A stretch of 64,000 nucleotides of DNA from Austropuccinia psidii (lineage: Eukaryota; Basidiomycota; Pucciniomycetes; Pucciniales; Sphaerophragmiaceae). The stretch covers positions 53,801,162-53,865,161 of the forward strand of contig JALGQZ010000001.1 in NCBI GenBank assembly GCA_023105745.1, in the 5' to 3' direction. How positions within the stretch are numbered: the stretch's first letter is position 1; every line of letters begins with the position of its first letter. Of the stretch, positions 38,780 to 49,546 are shown in pieces. The notes beneath the pieces are model-generated. The model was not told the DNA's origin and ran no database searches. It saw nothing but the letters and a program-made list of their open reading frames with translations. Position numbers and translations under genes: made by a program.

Positions 38780-40060
38780 CAATCAAAAGAGGGTATTCCC
38801 CATGCACCCAATAGAAAATCCAAAGGAAAGAATCCAGAAGAAGACAAACTTGAGGTAGAAGATAGTGAAGCAATAGAAAATATAAAAGAGGAACTGAAGA
38901 AGATGAGAAGAAATTTGGAGATGGCCATAGAAGACCCAGAAAAATGGCTAGCACTTGAGTTAAGTGAAATGAAAGGAGAAGATTAAGGAGAAAGCCCACA
39001 GAAGAAATTTAAGATGGTGCTCAAGCAACCTGAAGCAAATTCATCAGGAATTTCAAAGGATTATTTCAATTTATTTCAGGAAGAAATGGGGTGCATTAGT
39101 GATCTTAAAAACAATTCAATGAATAAAGAACCAAAATATGACACAATCCAGCCATTTAAAAAAAGAAAAGTTTAATAATCAGAGAACAAAGGTTCCATAA
39201 TTCCTGAAGATGGCATGGATCAAGTTCAAGATAAAGGTATGATAAGGAGGATCAAACAAAGAATGGAAACAGTGCTAGAAGAAGGAAAATTGGTAGAATC
39301 AGAAGATGACTTGATCTTATATAAATAAAATAATGGAAATTTGAATGATAAATTTAGGCAGGGAAGAAGATTTGAAGACCAAGAAGAAGGAGAGTTATCA
39401 GAAAATACACACTGGCTAGCTGGACTTACCATTCTATAACCCAAACATCAAAATGAAATTAGAAATGACTTTCAGGATTCCTCTGAGCAATTATTCTGTT
39501 TTTCCAATATCTCACTTTCAAACACAACTGATTTATTTGATAAAAATGAAGAAATGAGAGTCAGATTAACAAATGAAACCCAGAATCAACATGAAATAAA
39601 ACCAAACATACTGGAGAATGAGGAAAAGGAAGATTATTTAATTCTTCCAATAATAAAATTCTAAGATCTTTATGATTTTGAGCTTGATTCACAACCATTT
39701 CAAAGTTAACGTCTTTCACAACTACCCATATCAATTGCTACAAATGTTGAATTCTTGGAATTACTAACCACTCCTGGAATCAAAGGAAATTCAATAAATC
39801 CTTACTGTAGGAGCCTTATAGATATTATGAAATGACAATTGAAGGACTTTATCACAAATTGTTATGGGCTCAAGAGGATTTGAATCTATATGGTTTGGAA
39901 ATCTTAGGAGGAACTCTTGATTAGTTTGATTTTGGATATATGTTTCTACATGATGCTAAAGGTTTTGTTTCAGAATGGAAAGGTGATACAAAAAGAGAAA
40001 ATGCAACAAGCTATTTGGAGAGATATTGAAAGACATATGTCTTTCAGTAATTCACAATAG
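38780..40060 (+). pseudogene. Downstream ORF of the gag-protease element
   Basis: Acidic coding relics follow the protease: NPEEDKLEVEDSEAIENIKEE, DPEKWLALELSEMKGED, IIPEDGMDQVQDKGMI, EENTHWLAGLTIL-like text near 39.42 kb, and at the end EDLNLYGLEILGGTLD-stop-FDFGYMF with SEWKGDTKRENATSYLERY. I recall this chain of blocks from Austropuccinia proteins of no known function. No reverse transcriptase motif is visible, so either this element lacks one here or the ORF is lineage-specific. At least eight stops occur. Confidence 0.6.
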
Positions 40061-40245
40061 AATATCTTGAATTTTTCAATAATAAATCAAGCAATCCATT
40101 CTTAATTACAAATCAAAGAAATAACAAAAATAACCAAATTAAAAATTAAAAAATTAAAAAATAAAAAAGAAAAAATAAAATACCATAAAAAATATTAAAA
40201 TTATAAAATTCATTTAAAAAAGATCTTTTCTTATGTGTATTAGTA

Positions 40246-40445
40246 TCAAGGGCAGTGACCTCCTGCCTTATTAAAGAGGAATTTAGATTTATTTCAACTT
40301 TTTTTCAAAACTATTATCACTCAAGGGCAGTGACCTACTGCCTTATCAAAGAGGAATTTCAATTTATTCAAACTACTTCATTAAAAAATGTTTCATTAAA
40401 AATATTCTCAATTATCAGTGGCTTTGACTTCTTAAAGGGGAATCA
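40246..40445 (+). repeat. Tandem direct repeats, each with a GGCAGT-ACTGCC hairpin
   Basis: The block AAGGGCAGTGACCTCCTGCCTTATTAAAGAGGAATTT occurs twice, about 75 bp apart, with a third, diverged copy (CAGTGGCTTTGACTTCTTAAAGGGGAA) after it. The second copy can fold as GGCAGT-GACCT-ACTGCC. The block lies between two ORF relics of the retroelement. Confidence 0.75.
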
Positions 40446-40499
40446 TTATTCTATCTTGAAACTCAATAACATCACCAAATCTTAAAAAGTACCTATAAA

Positions 40500-41098
40500 A
40501 TCATGGAGGCTAAATTTTTGCCTCAAAATTGATTGGAATGGAATCTTGGTTGTAATGAAGAAGGACGGAAAGATGTAAACTACAAATTTGAAGAGATTGA
40601 AGAAGTCAATTACTTAGGAAAAACAACTTTTGAAGTTGGAGAAGATATATTTCAGATATGAATTCCATACCTTTAATTTGAAGAGTTGTTCAATTTTCAA
40701 GAAAAATTCAACTTGTTAAGGAATCTCAAAATTAGGAAGAGCTTCCAGGATTTTTCCTCTCAATATTGGAATCTTTAGAATTACTTACATATAAGGGTAT
40801 CAAAGAAAATTTAAGAAACATCTTTTGGGAAGAGTAAAAATCAACAAATGCAGAATGAAGAAGAAAAATCCATTCTGGGAATTTGGAATTTTCAAGAGAT
40901 ACTTTTTGGGACCAATTGAAAATACCAGAAGGACGAATTTTGTGGAAGAATGGGAATTATTTAATACAAGATGCCAATTGGGATGTTTTATGGGAAGAGG
41001 TGTTTGTACCTGGAGTTACCAGTATGAAGGTTCACAATTATAATTTCAATAAGGAAGATTGGAATTTTGTTTGGGAAGACTTATTTGTTAAAAAATGA
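40500..41098 (+). pseudogene. Last ORF of the gag-protease element, unknown function
   Basis: Frames at 40825-41043 and 40883-41098 overlap in different phases and are probably pieces of one ORF. It is rich in Trp, Phe and acidic residues (FEEIEEVNYLGKTTFEVGED, ENLRNIFWEE, DANWDVLWEEVFVPG, DWNFVWEDLFVKK). The repeated WE/DD-FV pattern at its end is distinctive. No known domain is recognised. It sits just before the polypurine tract. Confidence 0.45.
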
Positions 41099-41408
41099 AA
41101 GAAGAAGAAAGAATATTCATATCAAGACTCAAGAAGAAACTCAGAAAAATAATTCCAAAAAATATTACTATAAATTAAAAAAAGAATTCAGCTCATGTTA
41201 TTAATTTTGAATTTCACACCAAAATAATCAGAAAAATTTATTAAAAAATTAGGTTATGTATCAGTATTTAAGATAAGACTTCAAGCTCAATATTCTCAAG
41301 ATTTTTCAAAATGTACAAGTATCATTATTTGATTTTAATATATATATAAAAACAGGGGTGGTTATCTGTTCTTATGCCACCTAAAATTAAAACAAAATGG
41401 AAAACATT

Positions 41409-41416
41409 GGGGGAAG
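41409..41416 (+). other. Candidate polypurine tract and 3' LTR start
   Basis: GGGGGAAG is followed at once by TGTGGGTGTAGTCACC, which looks like a polypurine tract and the TG start of a 3' LTR. No matching LTR was found upstream, so it is uncertain. AT-rich sequence continues to 41.64 kb without coding. Confidence 0.4.
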
Positions 41417-41646
41417 TGTGGGTGTAGTCACCTCAATTAATTTTATTTTTTTAAAAAACATCAAAATCAAAATAAGTGTACATCTTTGTCATAAGATCTA
41501 CTACAGCAAAAAAAAAGAGAGGAAAAATCAATAAAATATTCTCATAAAATGGAAATAAATAGGAGAAACTCAATACTAAACTTTAACAACAACAATTCAA
41601 AACAAAATAAACAGAAAAAAGAGACAACACAACCTTCCTCTGAATA

Positions 41647-44600
41647 ATGACTTACAGCCCCACCAAGCTGGGTTTAGCAAGTCTTTCCCAGGCAAGTATC
41701 TATCCAGAAATTGAATTTGTACTTCTCTAATCATGATCAAGGTTGAGCACCCTCAATCACAACAAGGTTCTAAACATAAATTAGGTTTTCTAGAATTAAG
41801 GAACACAAAATTACCAAGTTGCATCACCAGGATTTCTCAAGGCTCAGTGTATGCTACCCAGAATGGTTACCCTATTCCCAAAACTGAGAGGTCCAGAAGC
41901 AGAATTACTTCCAGAGAGGTAATTGAAGCCATTTCAAAGCTATAACTGAAAAGCAGACTTGATTCACTAGCCACTCACTATGATGAAATGAGTGACGTAG
42001 CGCACACTGTGTTGCACTGACTTAGTCTTTTTGTGTCTCATGTTAAAAGTTTTATTTTTCCTTTTTATTTTTTTGGTATAAGGAGGAAGAACTAGAACTA
42101 CTTGATGTTCCAGCAGCTTTACCCCACATTGCAAAATTCATAGAAGAAACAAGAATATTTGAATATATAAAAACTGACCTAAAGAAGGCAGAAGAAATAA
42201 ATATTCAAAGGAAGGGAAGCAAAGCTTAAATAAACAACCACAGGGAGAAGCACACCCAAAGAAATTAATTGCTTGAAACAAAATATAAGGTAATGCAAAG
42301 AAAAAGATTGCAAGGATGACTTTACCGTGGAAACAGCACACTAAGAAAGTTCAATCAAAAGAAAAGCACAAACAAAACTCTAAACCTAATTCTAAAAGGA
42401 AATAGTCAAATTTAAAATACATTGCACTTTAAAGCAAAACCCTCTTTCTCAACCGCTATGATCAACTTGATCTTGGCCATTAATTTTTGGACAAATTTAA
42501 GCCAAATTTTATTTCTTAGTTATCCATTTCAGGATGTGAAAATTTACTTATTTATGAAGCTTTTCACAGACATATAGTTTTTTCTAGGCTGAAATTGGAC
42601 CAGTGCACAGTATGTCCGTTTGTTTGATCAAAAAATGTGTTCTATGTTTTCCTTTTTTCAATGATGATATTATCATGCCTTTCAATCATTCTGTGGTAGG
42701 ATTTTTACTAATTCCCATTTACTTGTTTGTTGAATGGCACTTCCATGGATTCTTCATACACTGTCCAAGGTCCTCACCAACAATTAAGTACATGAATTCT
42801 TCTGCTTCACTCCTTTTCTTACCCCACTCAGCAACCTCCATGCCAATTAACACACATTTCATATTTTTGATCATTTACTTGGCCTGTGCAATTTTCAATC
42901 CTACGTTTTATTATCTGTTAATTTTCCTATCACTATTGCTTCTTTTACATCTTATAGCTCACGTCTTCGCTTCCACATTGCTTCTAATTCAGATTCTTCT
43001 CATTCTCTACTTTGTTGCCCTAGATAACCACACATTTCTTTATATCTACATTGCTGTTTTACCAAAAATTTTCTATGAATCCCACAAGAAATAGATGTTT
43101 CTCACAAAACACACCTTTGCAAAAGAAATCTCAATATTAACAAATTACTGATCTTCATCTTCAGCTTGAAAGTAGAGAAAAAGCCTTTAAATCCTTATTA
43201 GCTAAAATACAGGACTTTGAGCTGCAAACTAAACCAACCTTGAAAGAAAATTGGGGAAATAAATCTAAAAAATGAACCCATCGCTGAACAGTTTTTACAC
43301 CTTTTCCAGCCACCACACCTAAACTTCATCCAAATCAACTTCAGATGGCTGAAGTTTGAGAGGTGTTTATCAATAGCAAGGTCAGTTTCTGATGAGTTTT
43401 TAACAGAGAATTTGGTTTCAGCCTCCTAATGATATTTTTTGGTCTGATAGGAGGCATTATATGTCCATATAGAAATACTGTGGGGCCTTATATACCAAAG
43501 ATTGGTCCCCATTGCTCCTAATTACAACTTACTCAGAGAATTCAATCAAAAGTTTTCCTTTGTTGAAGAAATAAAAAATGTCATTGAAAGCAGTAAAACA
43601 ATTCCATTGCTGCCAGAATCTGAAATCATTACACTTAGAGGTTCCACAGCTGGTAAGAAGAAAGTGGGCCAAGGAATTATCAACATGGAAGAATTTTATA
43701 TTTGATATATTCAAATGTTGCTTGCAAAACTTGGGATACCCCAATGGGCCCCTTACTTGAGCGATGCAAGTGATATGCTCTATAACAAGGCATGTCAGAT
43801 TAATCAAATTAAATTGTTTTGTCAAATAGCTGTTGCAGGAGCCTAAGAATACATGAAGATTAACCTGAAATTTTGAACAGAATTCATCTACTTGAAGCAT
43901 CCTGCAACCACTATGTTCATTGGGTCATGGATCAAAGGTTTAGAAGAGAAGTGATCAAAACTGTAATGTATGAGAAAGATGAAGAAAGGAAAGCAATCTT
44001 GCGGGATAGATAAAGAGTAAGCTGATAAGGTAGTATAAATTTCACATAATTTCATGCCGTGTTAATATTGTTTGTTTGAAAGCTGAGAGATACTTGTTAT
44101 CATTTTGGGGTTTCTCATGGGGTCCCCAAACAATACTTGAAGACTTTAGCAAAAACAGATGTGCATAGTGACAACAAGTATGATAGCAATAAAAGATTTA
44201 TTTAATCAAAAAATTGAATTTTTGATCAAAACAGGCAACTGGATTCATGTGGGGAGTTGACAAAGAGATCTCCAAAGCTGAACAGGACAGTGGAAAACAA
44301 TTTCAAAGGTGCATCCACAAAGAGCCATTGGAACCTATGGATTCAATATGAAACGGGGTGCCTAAGGGACTCTCAATTGACTTTTACAATTCTGTGTGGT
44401 TCAATGATTGACCCGCAGCAGAAAAGACTATATTTTTTGACGCATTCAGTGTGGCATTTTTTCCTGATGTATCAAAATCCCTTTGGGGATGACAACACCC
44501 AAAGAAACAATCAAGTGATGGAAACTTTTCTCAAAAGTACTGGGACAAGGTTGCTGTTCCATACAATTTATCCCACAAGATTGAGGTTGGTGACAATGAT

Positions 44601-44818
44601 GAAAGTAGTGCTGGTTCAACATCAGAAGTCAAAAGTGATGAGGAGGATGTTGAGATATCAGAGGAAGATATGGACAATATCAATAGTGGGCAAGAACTAG
44701 AAGAGGACCCAAGCTTTTTCACTGATAGGGATACTGAAATGAAGAATGCAGATGGACCCTCAACTTTTGCATCTGGCTCAAACGATGTTGGGTTTTCAAA
44801 TGAATGGGCGGGTTGGTA
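41647..44818 (+). pseudogene. Rust transposon-associated acidic-tail protein, copy 1
   Basis: The start reads MTYSPTKLGLASLSQASIYPEIEFV, then after a frameshift a basic, serine-rich N-terminal region (to 41945). A conserved central block lies at 43.44-43.90 kb (EALYVHIEILWGLIYQR, LPESEIITLRGSTAGKKK, LAKLGIPQWAPYLSDASDMLYNKA). The end lies at 44.34-44.82 kb: LSIDFYNSVWFNDWPAAEK, KYWDKVAVPYNLSHKIE and a long acidic tail ending in NEWAGW. The same blocks occur at 56.3-58.2 kb and, in part, at 61.05-61.79 kb. The family is common in rust genomes with no assigned function. At 56 kb it is paired with a CACTA transposase, so it is probably the second CACTA protein. Several stops and shifts are present, and much of 42.0-43.4 kb is intron or decayed. 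Confidence 0.6.
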
Positions 44819-45819
44819 GATGTCTTGTTCTATTAGTGAGAATTCTTTCTCATGTTATTGATTTTTTAGTGAGCTTAACTAAGGTGTGCTTTGATGTGAA
44901 AAAGTTTTTTTAGAGTGGAAAAATGGAGTGCACTATTAAATTGGAGACATGAATTGATAAAATGGGGTGTATGTTGTTCTGACTTGAAAAACGTTGGTAT
45001 TTATTTTGGTGCCTGATATAGTAAATTATACATGATTATAAATTTTATTAAATAAAAATATATAAAAATAAATGGTAAATAGTATTTGATATAGGGTTTC
45101 TTAGAGGGCCTTTGGCATGTAGTGTACATAAATAATATACAAGGGTTTCATGCAAGGCCAATTGCAAGAGTGATCATTCTTTTAAACTCATCTCTTGGGT
45201 TGATTGGTTCCAAGACGTTTGACTTAATGACTATTGTATTTTCAATTTGATGCGGAGAAATTGTTCAGTTAAGTAAAGAAAGAAACCTAGACTCAATTGA
45301 ACCATATGGTTATTTGAATAAAAACAAATATGTCTGCAGTCAAAATGAAGTTGAGTGGGGGAATTTCATATAATCCATTTTTTAATTTGGTTGAATTGAC
45401 AGTTAGGCTGAGGTTAGGGTAAGCCTAACTGGAGACAAAGTGTGTATTTATGGTTAGTTTAATGTTGATAAACATGTTTCTTTACTTACATGCACACTTG
45501 TAATGACAACTATAATATAGGTGGGTTGGAAATTATCAAATTTATAACTTGAAAAGCATGCTACTCATGATGATGAATATGAATATTAATGAGTTATTTC
45601 AATACTAGCCAAATTGGGAGATTTTGTAGAAAATCTTATTATCAATATTATTATGTCTACATGAACCATCTTCTTATTTCAATGGCATCCATATCCTAGA
45701 ATGTTTTTTATTTGAAGATACATTGCATATGTATTTTGAAATTCCATTTATAGTGGGATTAAACTTGGACATTGAACAGTACCTTTAAACAGCAATGGAG
45801 GGTTTGAAAATACATGTAC
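44819..45819. other. Gap before the Harbinger element
   Basis: One kilobase of AT-rich DNA without open frames of note. It probably includes the 3' flank of the preceding transposon relic; I could not identify a terminus. Confidence 0.45.
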
Positions 45820-45822
45820 AAT

Positions 45823-45910
45823 AGGGAGTGTCAAAGTTATCAAATCCCACACTCAAAATCCCGAGTTTTTTTTGCCAAATCCCGCATTAACTTTTTGGGA
45901 TTTGGAAAAT
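45823..45910 (+). repeat. Left terminal inverted repeat and subterminal motif cluster
   Basis: It begins AGGGAGTGTCAAAGTTATC and continues into AAATCCCAC. Over the next 80 bp the motif CAAATCCC or its complement GGGATTTG recurs about five times. Such subterminal repeats usually bind transposase or its partner protein. Confidence 0.8.
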
Positions 45911-46118
45911 CCCACACCTCAAGAGGTGAGGTATTTTGAGGTACCAAAACTCAGGTTTTGATACTAAAATACAGCCTTAAGCTTCACTTAAAGGGACATT
46001 TTTACAACACCCAACTCAGTAAGGGAATTTTAAATTTCATAAAATCTGAATATACTAGTCATTTATTAAGTTATTTTATTTCAAATTTCATTTTCTATAC
46101 ATATTTTCTTCATTTACC

Positions 46119-47314
46119 ATGTCAAAGGCATTGCAAAGGCCACCTTTACTTCAGTTCATTGATGCTCTCAACTCTGATAGAGATTTTGATATCCAGGAAG
46201 ATATAATTCTAATATATATTATAAAATCACAAAGATACATCAATCCTTGTAGAATATATCCATCACAGTACTTGTATACAATGAATGATTTACAAACATT
46301 ATCATCTGAAAAGTCTCAACAGCTATGTAGGACCACACATGAATCATTTGAAAAATTGATTGCACAAATTCAAGATTATGAAACCTTTCAAAACTCATCA
46401 CAAAACAAACAACACAATCATGCCATCCAATTGGCTGTGGAACTATCAAGGATAGGATAAAATGGCAATGGGGCCACTTTGGGAAAGATTGGAATGTTAT
46501 TTGGAATTAGCCATGGGGCTATTGTGCTGTACACTCAAATATTTATCCAGATATTAATGAAGTTGAAGCACAAAGTGATTGTGTGGCCAACAATATAACA
46601 ACAAAGAGATATTTCTCAAGTAATTCAGGAAGAAGGCTTCCCTGGGTGCATTGGGTTTATTGATGGGAGTCTCATACAATTATCACAACGTCCCCCCAAT
46701 GATGGTGAAGCCTATTTTGATTGCAAGAAGAGGTAAGCTGTTGAATTTTTATTCTTTATTTCATTTTTACTGATTGTTTACAATTAAGATATTCTATGTC
46801 AATACAACTGGTTTGCAATATCAACAAACAGTTCACTGCTCTACATGTTGGTTGTACTTGGTCACTTCATGATTTGAATGTCTATCAACATACGAAAATA
46901 GCACAAACACCTCAAGAGCTTTATGAAAAGGATCAGTACTTACTTTCTGATTCAGCATATGCAAGCTCTCCTTGGGTTGCTCCAGCATATAAGGGAGCTG
47001 TAGCACAGAATGAAGACAACAATTCTTTCAATTATTGTCTAGCAAAATCAAGGGTCAGAATCAAGAATGCAATTGGAATTTTGAAGGGGCAGTGTTTTTC
47101 TCTAAGGGAAATTCAAAATCAAATGAGGAATAATAATTAAATTTAATATTTTGTTAGTTGAGTTGTTTCTTGCACAATTTTACATAATATGTTAGTAAAA
47201 ATTGGCAATGAATGACTTGATATATATAAGGATGATGATCCACCACATGCAGAAAATCTGTCCAATAACAACATTGTGGAAGATGTGGTAAATATGCGTG
47301 AAAACTTAAACTAA
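46119..47314 (+). pseudogene. Harbinger (DDE_Tnp_4-like) transposase, lightly damaged
   Basis: The first ATG opens 113 codons to a TAA at 46458; the same phase continues with NGNGATLGKIGMLFGISHGA, the usual helix-turn-helix region, a second TAA, then EEGFPGCIGFIDGSLIQL with the first catalytic Asp. A 56-bp GT-AG intron (46733-46788) follows. Exon 2 has CDINK-like VCNINKQFTALHVG, YLLSDSAYASS with the second Asp, and SRVRIKNAIGILKGQ, where the catalytic Glu, expected in RVRIEHAIGILKG, is Lys (AAG, 47063-47065). A last exon gives SCTILHNMLVKIGNE-stop-LDIYKDDD and ends at 47314. The enzyme would cut and join the element ends. Its 3' end meets that of the dioxygenase gene with 113 bp between them. 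Confidence 0.85.
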
Positions 47315-47427
47315 TTACTTTGGCATGAAAAAATAGTCAATTGTGAATTTCACCGGGACCATTGATTCATTTACTTAATTTAATGGCATACAATGGAGTG
47401 GAGATGTTATTGGCAAAATAAAACTAT

Positions 47428-48702
47428 TTAAAATTGATATTTTTTAGTTCTTTTTTGGTCCTGCATATTTCTTTCAAAGTACCCATTGACTTTTGAATTT
47501 ATTTTTGTGGGTGTCATTTTCAAGAATTTGTCACCTACATTAAATAATTTAGGATTTAGCTGAAAAGAACATCCAAAATGAGTTATTTCATCATTATTTA
47601 TTTTTTCTGGAGGAGGGTTTGTTGTATGATTAACTATTGTTGATGTCTTCCAAAAAATTTCCATGATGCCAGGTTTTTTTGAAAAATCAATCTCCATTTT
47701 CAATTTGTGGAAGTGCAAGCCATGTCCAGAGGGGGTGAAGACAGTTGGAAGGGGATGGAAATCTTTCTTTGATACAAAAGAAAATATACCATAAGTCCAG
47801 GAATTGAGATCATTCAAATCTTGGTGTGGCTTATTGAAAAATCCATCTTGAGTGCCAATGACATTGGTAAATGATTTGAATTCTTCATTCCGATTTGCAG
47901 AAGACCATTAAAGCTGACTAAAATTTGGTAATTTGGCTTCTTCCATTAATTACTGATTTTCATTTGCAGCTCATTTTGAAAAATGGGATATTCTTGAGTA
48001 AACAAATCTGTCATATTGATGAAGGTTGGTCCATTGATTATTATCTGTTTCAATTTGATGAGAAGTTAAACCTGGTTTTCTGGAGTAAACACCCAAAAAT
48101 CCTGTAATTACTTATCAATTATTAAAATAATAGGCAAAAAATATCACACACCTGCAAATTTGCCAGAGTCAGAACCAGGATGAAACCCAATACCTTTCAT
48201 AATTCCACCTAGTAGTTGCTTATTGATTTTAATTTCTTGTTTATTTTGAGATAAGGACATTAATGTCATGATGAGGTTTTGGAGCAATTGAGAGTTGCCA
48301 GAAGAATTATCAAAAGGGGTTATTTCATATATGATGACAGGTAAAAAGTGCTTTTTGGTTTTATCAATGAGTACATAAGGATGCGGTATAGTGTTGAGTG
48401 ATGGAAGTTTTAACCATGATGCATTGGCTTATTTCTTGTCAATTGAAATGGTTGAAAAGTTCTTATATTCTGTGTTTGAATGGCCAAGTTGAGACATGAT
48501 CTTTTTTGAATCATGGATGTGTTGTCTTTCGCTTTGGGTGAGTTTTCTTTTATGATTTGATTTTTTATTATTATCCTAATGATTCTCTATATTTAGTTTA
48601 GTCCTAACCATGAAATAAAGAGGAGGAATAGTACATTCAACATCATTCAACATCATTCAAATCATTCTGATGATGTGCTGAATCTGGTTTAGTTCTAACC
48701 AT
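47428..48702 (-). pseudogene. TET/JBP-family 2OG-Fe(II) dioxygenase, transposon-borne
   Basis: The family oxidises methylated pyrimidines in DNA (5-methylcytosine in TET, thymine in JBP) using Fe(II) and 2-oxoglutarate. From a likely Met at 48702 comes a basic N-terminus (SNHKRKLTQSERQHI), then a conserved fungal block (GIMKGIGFHPGSDSGKFAGFLGVYSRKPGL, given here only as a landmark in two parts: GIMKGIGFHPGS and GVYSRKPGL) split by a 50-bp GT-AG intron (48102-48151). The core follows: FNKPHQDLNDLNSWTYGIF supplies the H-x-D iron ligands, GHGLHFHKLKMEIDF the jelly-roll strands, and WKTSTIVNHTT the distal His; THFGCSFQLN closes it. The metal ligands are thus intact. Damage: an about 10-bp duplication near the N-terminus (48641-48660) that shifts the frame, and five in-frame stops, at least three explained by CAA to TAA or CGA/TGG to TGA. 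The C-terminal 129 codons are open. Confidence 0.75.
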
Positions 48703-49385
48703 GACATTATCAGATTGATTTGAAGAGTGAGATGGAGGAGGAGGTTTTTTTTGAATTTCAAAGAAGATGGAAGGGGGCTGAAATTGAATGACATTGCACA
48801 GTAAACCCTTATAAATAATCCACCCTTATATCAACAAATAAAGAAAAATATGAAACAAGAATTAAAATAAAAAAACAATGATGGGTCAGTAATGATAATC
48901 ATCAAAAAAAATCATAAGCTAAACATGATTATGATTTAAAAACAAATAAAATAAAATAATCATCAGTGATTCATGATGATGATTATAAAAAAACAAAAAA
49001 TAAACAGGTCAGCAATCATAATGATCAAGAAAAAGAAAAAAATAATCATAAGTTAAACATGATTACGATTTAAGAAAAATAAAATAAAATAAAAATAATC
49101 ATCAATGACTCATGATGATGATTATAAAAAAACAGGTCAGCATTCATAATGATCAAAAAAAAGAAAATCAAATCATAAAGATTATTTTGATTTAGAAAAA
49201 ATTCATCAGTGATTAATAATGATATGACTTAAAAAAAATATAAATATAAATAATCAGTGATTCATTAATGATCATCAATTAAAAAAATAATCATAAATAA
49301 TATTATGATTTTGGAAAAACAATCAAAAAAACATCATCATTATTATATTAATCCAAAAGAATAAAAAGAAAAAAATAAATAAATA
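48703..49385. repeat. Tandem repeats of about 110-140 bp inside the Harbinger element
   Basis: Three to four imperfect units contain ATCATCAGTGATTCATGATGATGATTATAAA, CAGGTCAGCA(A/T)TCATAATGATCAA and AATCATAAG(C/T)TAAACATGATTA in fixed order (split at word ends in this description). They are rich in ATGAT/ATCAT and contain many small palindromes. They separate the dioxygenase from the Myb-like gene. No coding is seen. Confidence 0.75.
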
Positions 49386-49388
49386 AAT

Positions 49389-49420
49389 GATGTTAATGGC
49401 CTCTGGAGGCCATTAACATC
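49389..49420. repeat. Perfect 15-bp inverted repeat with 2-bp loop
   Basis: GATGTTAATGGCCTC, then TG, then its exact reverse complement GAGGCCATTAACATC. It is one of the few GC-containing islands in an A-rich stretch. It could form a hairpin or be a dimer-protein site. See also the second hairpin about 90 bp away. Confidence 0.95.
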
Positions 49421-49506
49421 AAAAAAACAAAAAAACAATTGGAATCCATTTGGAAGTGATTTGGGAACCCTTTGGAATCAATTTGGAACGATTTGAGAGG
49501 CCTATG

Positions 49507-49546
49507 CCCTGGAACCTCCCATGAGCATTTTTGGGAGGTTCCAGGG
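49507..49546. repeat. Perfect 15-bp inverted repeat with 10-bp loop
   Basis: CCCTGGAACCTCCCA, a 10-bp loop, then the exact complement TGGGAGGTTCCAGGG. Arms are GC-rich and undamaged although the surrounding genes carry mutations. It is followed by a G-rich run (GGGGTGGGGGGTTTTTGGAGG) that is also unusual here. Confidence 0.95.

Noticed and set aside
42603..43094. 163-codon hydrophobic frame resembling a multi-pass membrane protein
   Set aside because: A T/C-rich strand naturally yields long Phe/Leu/Ile frames without stops. It falls in an intron or decayed part of the acidic-tail gene and has no recognisable family.
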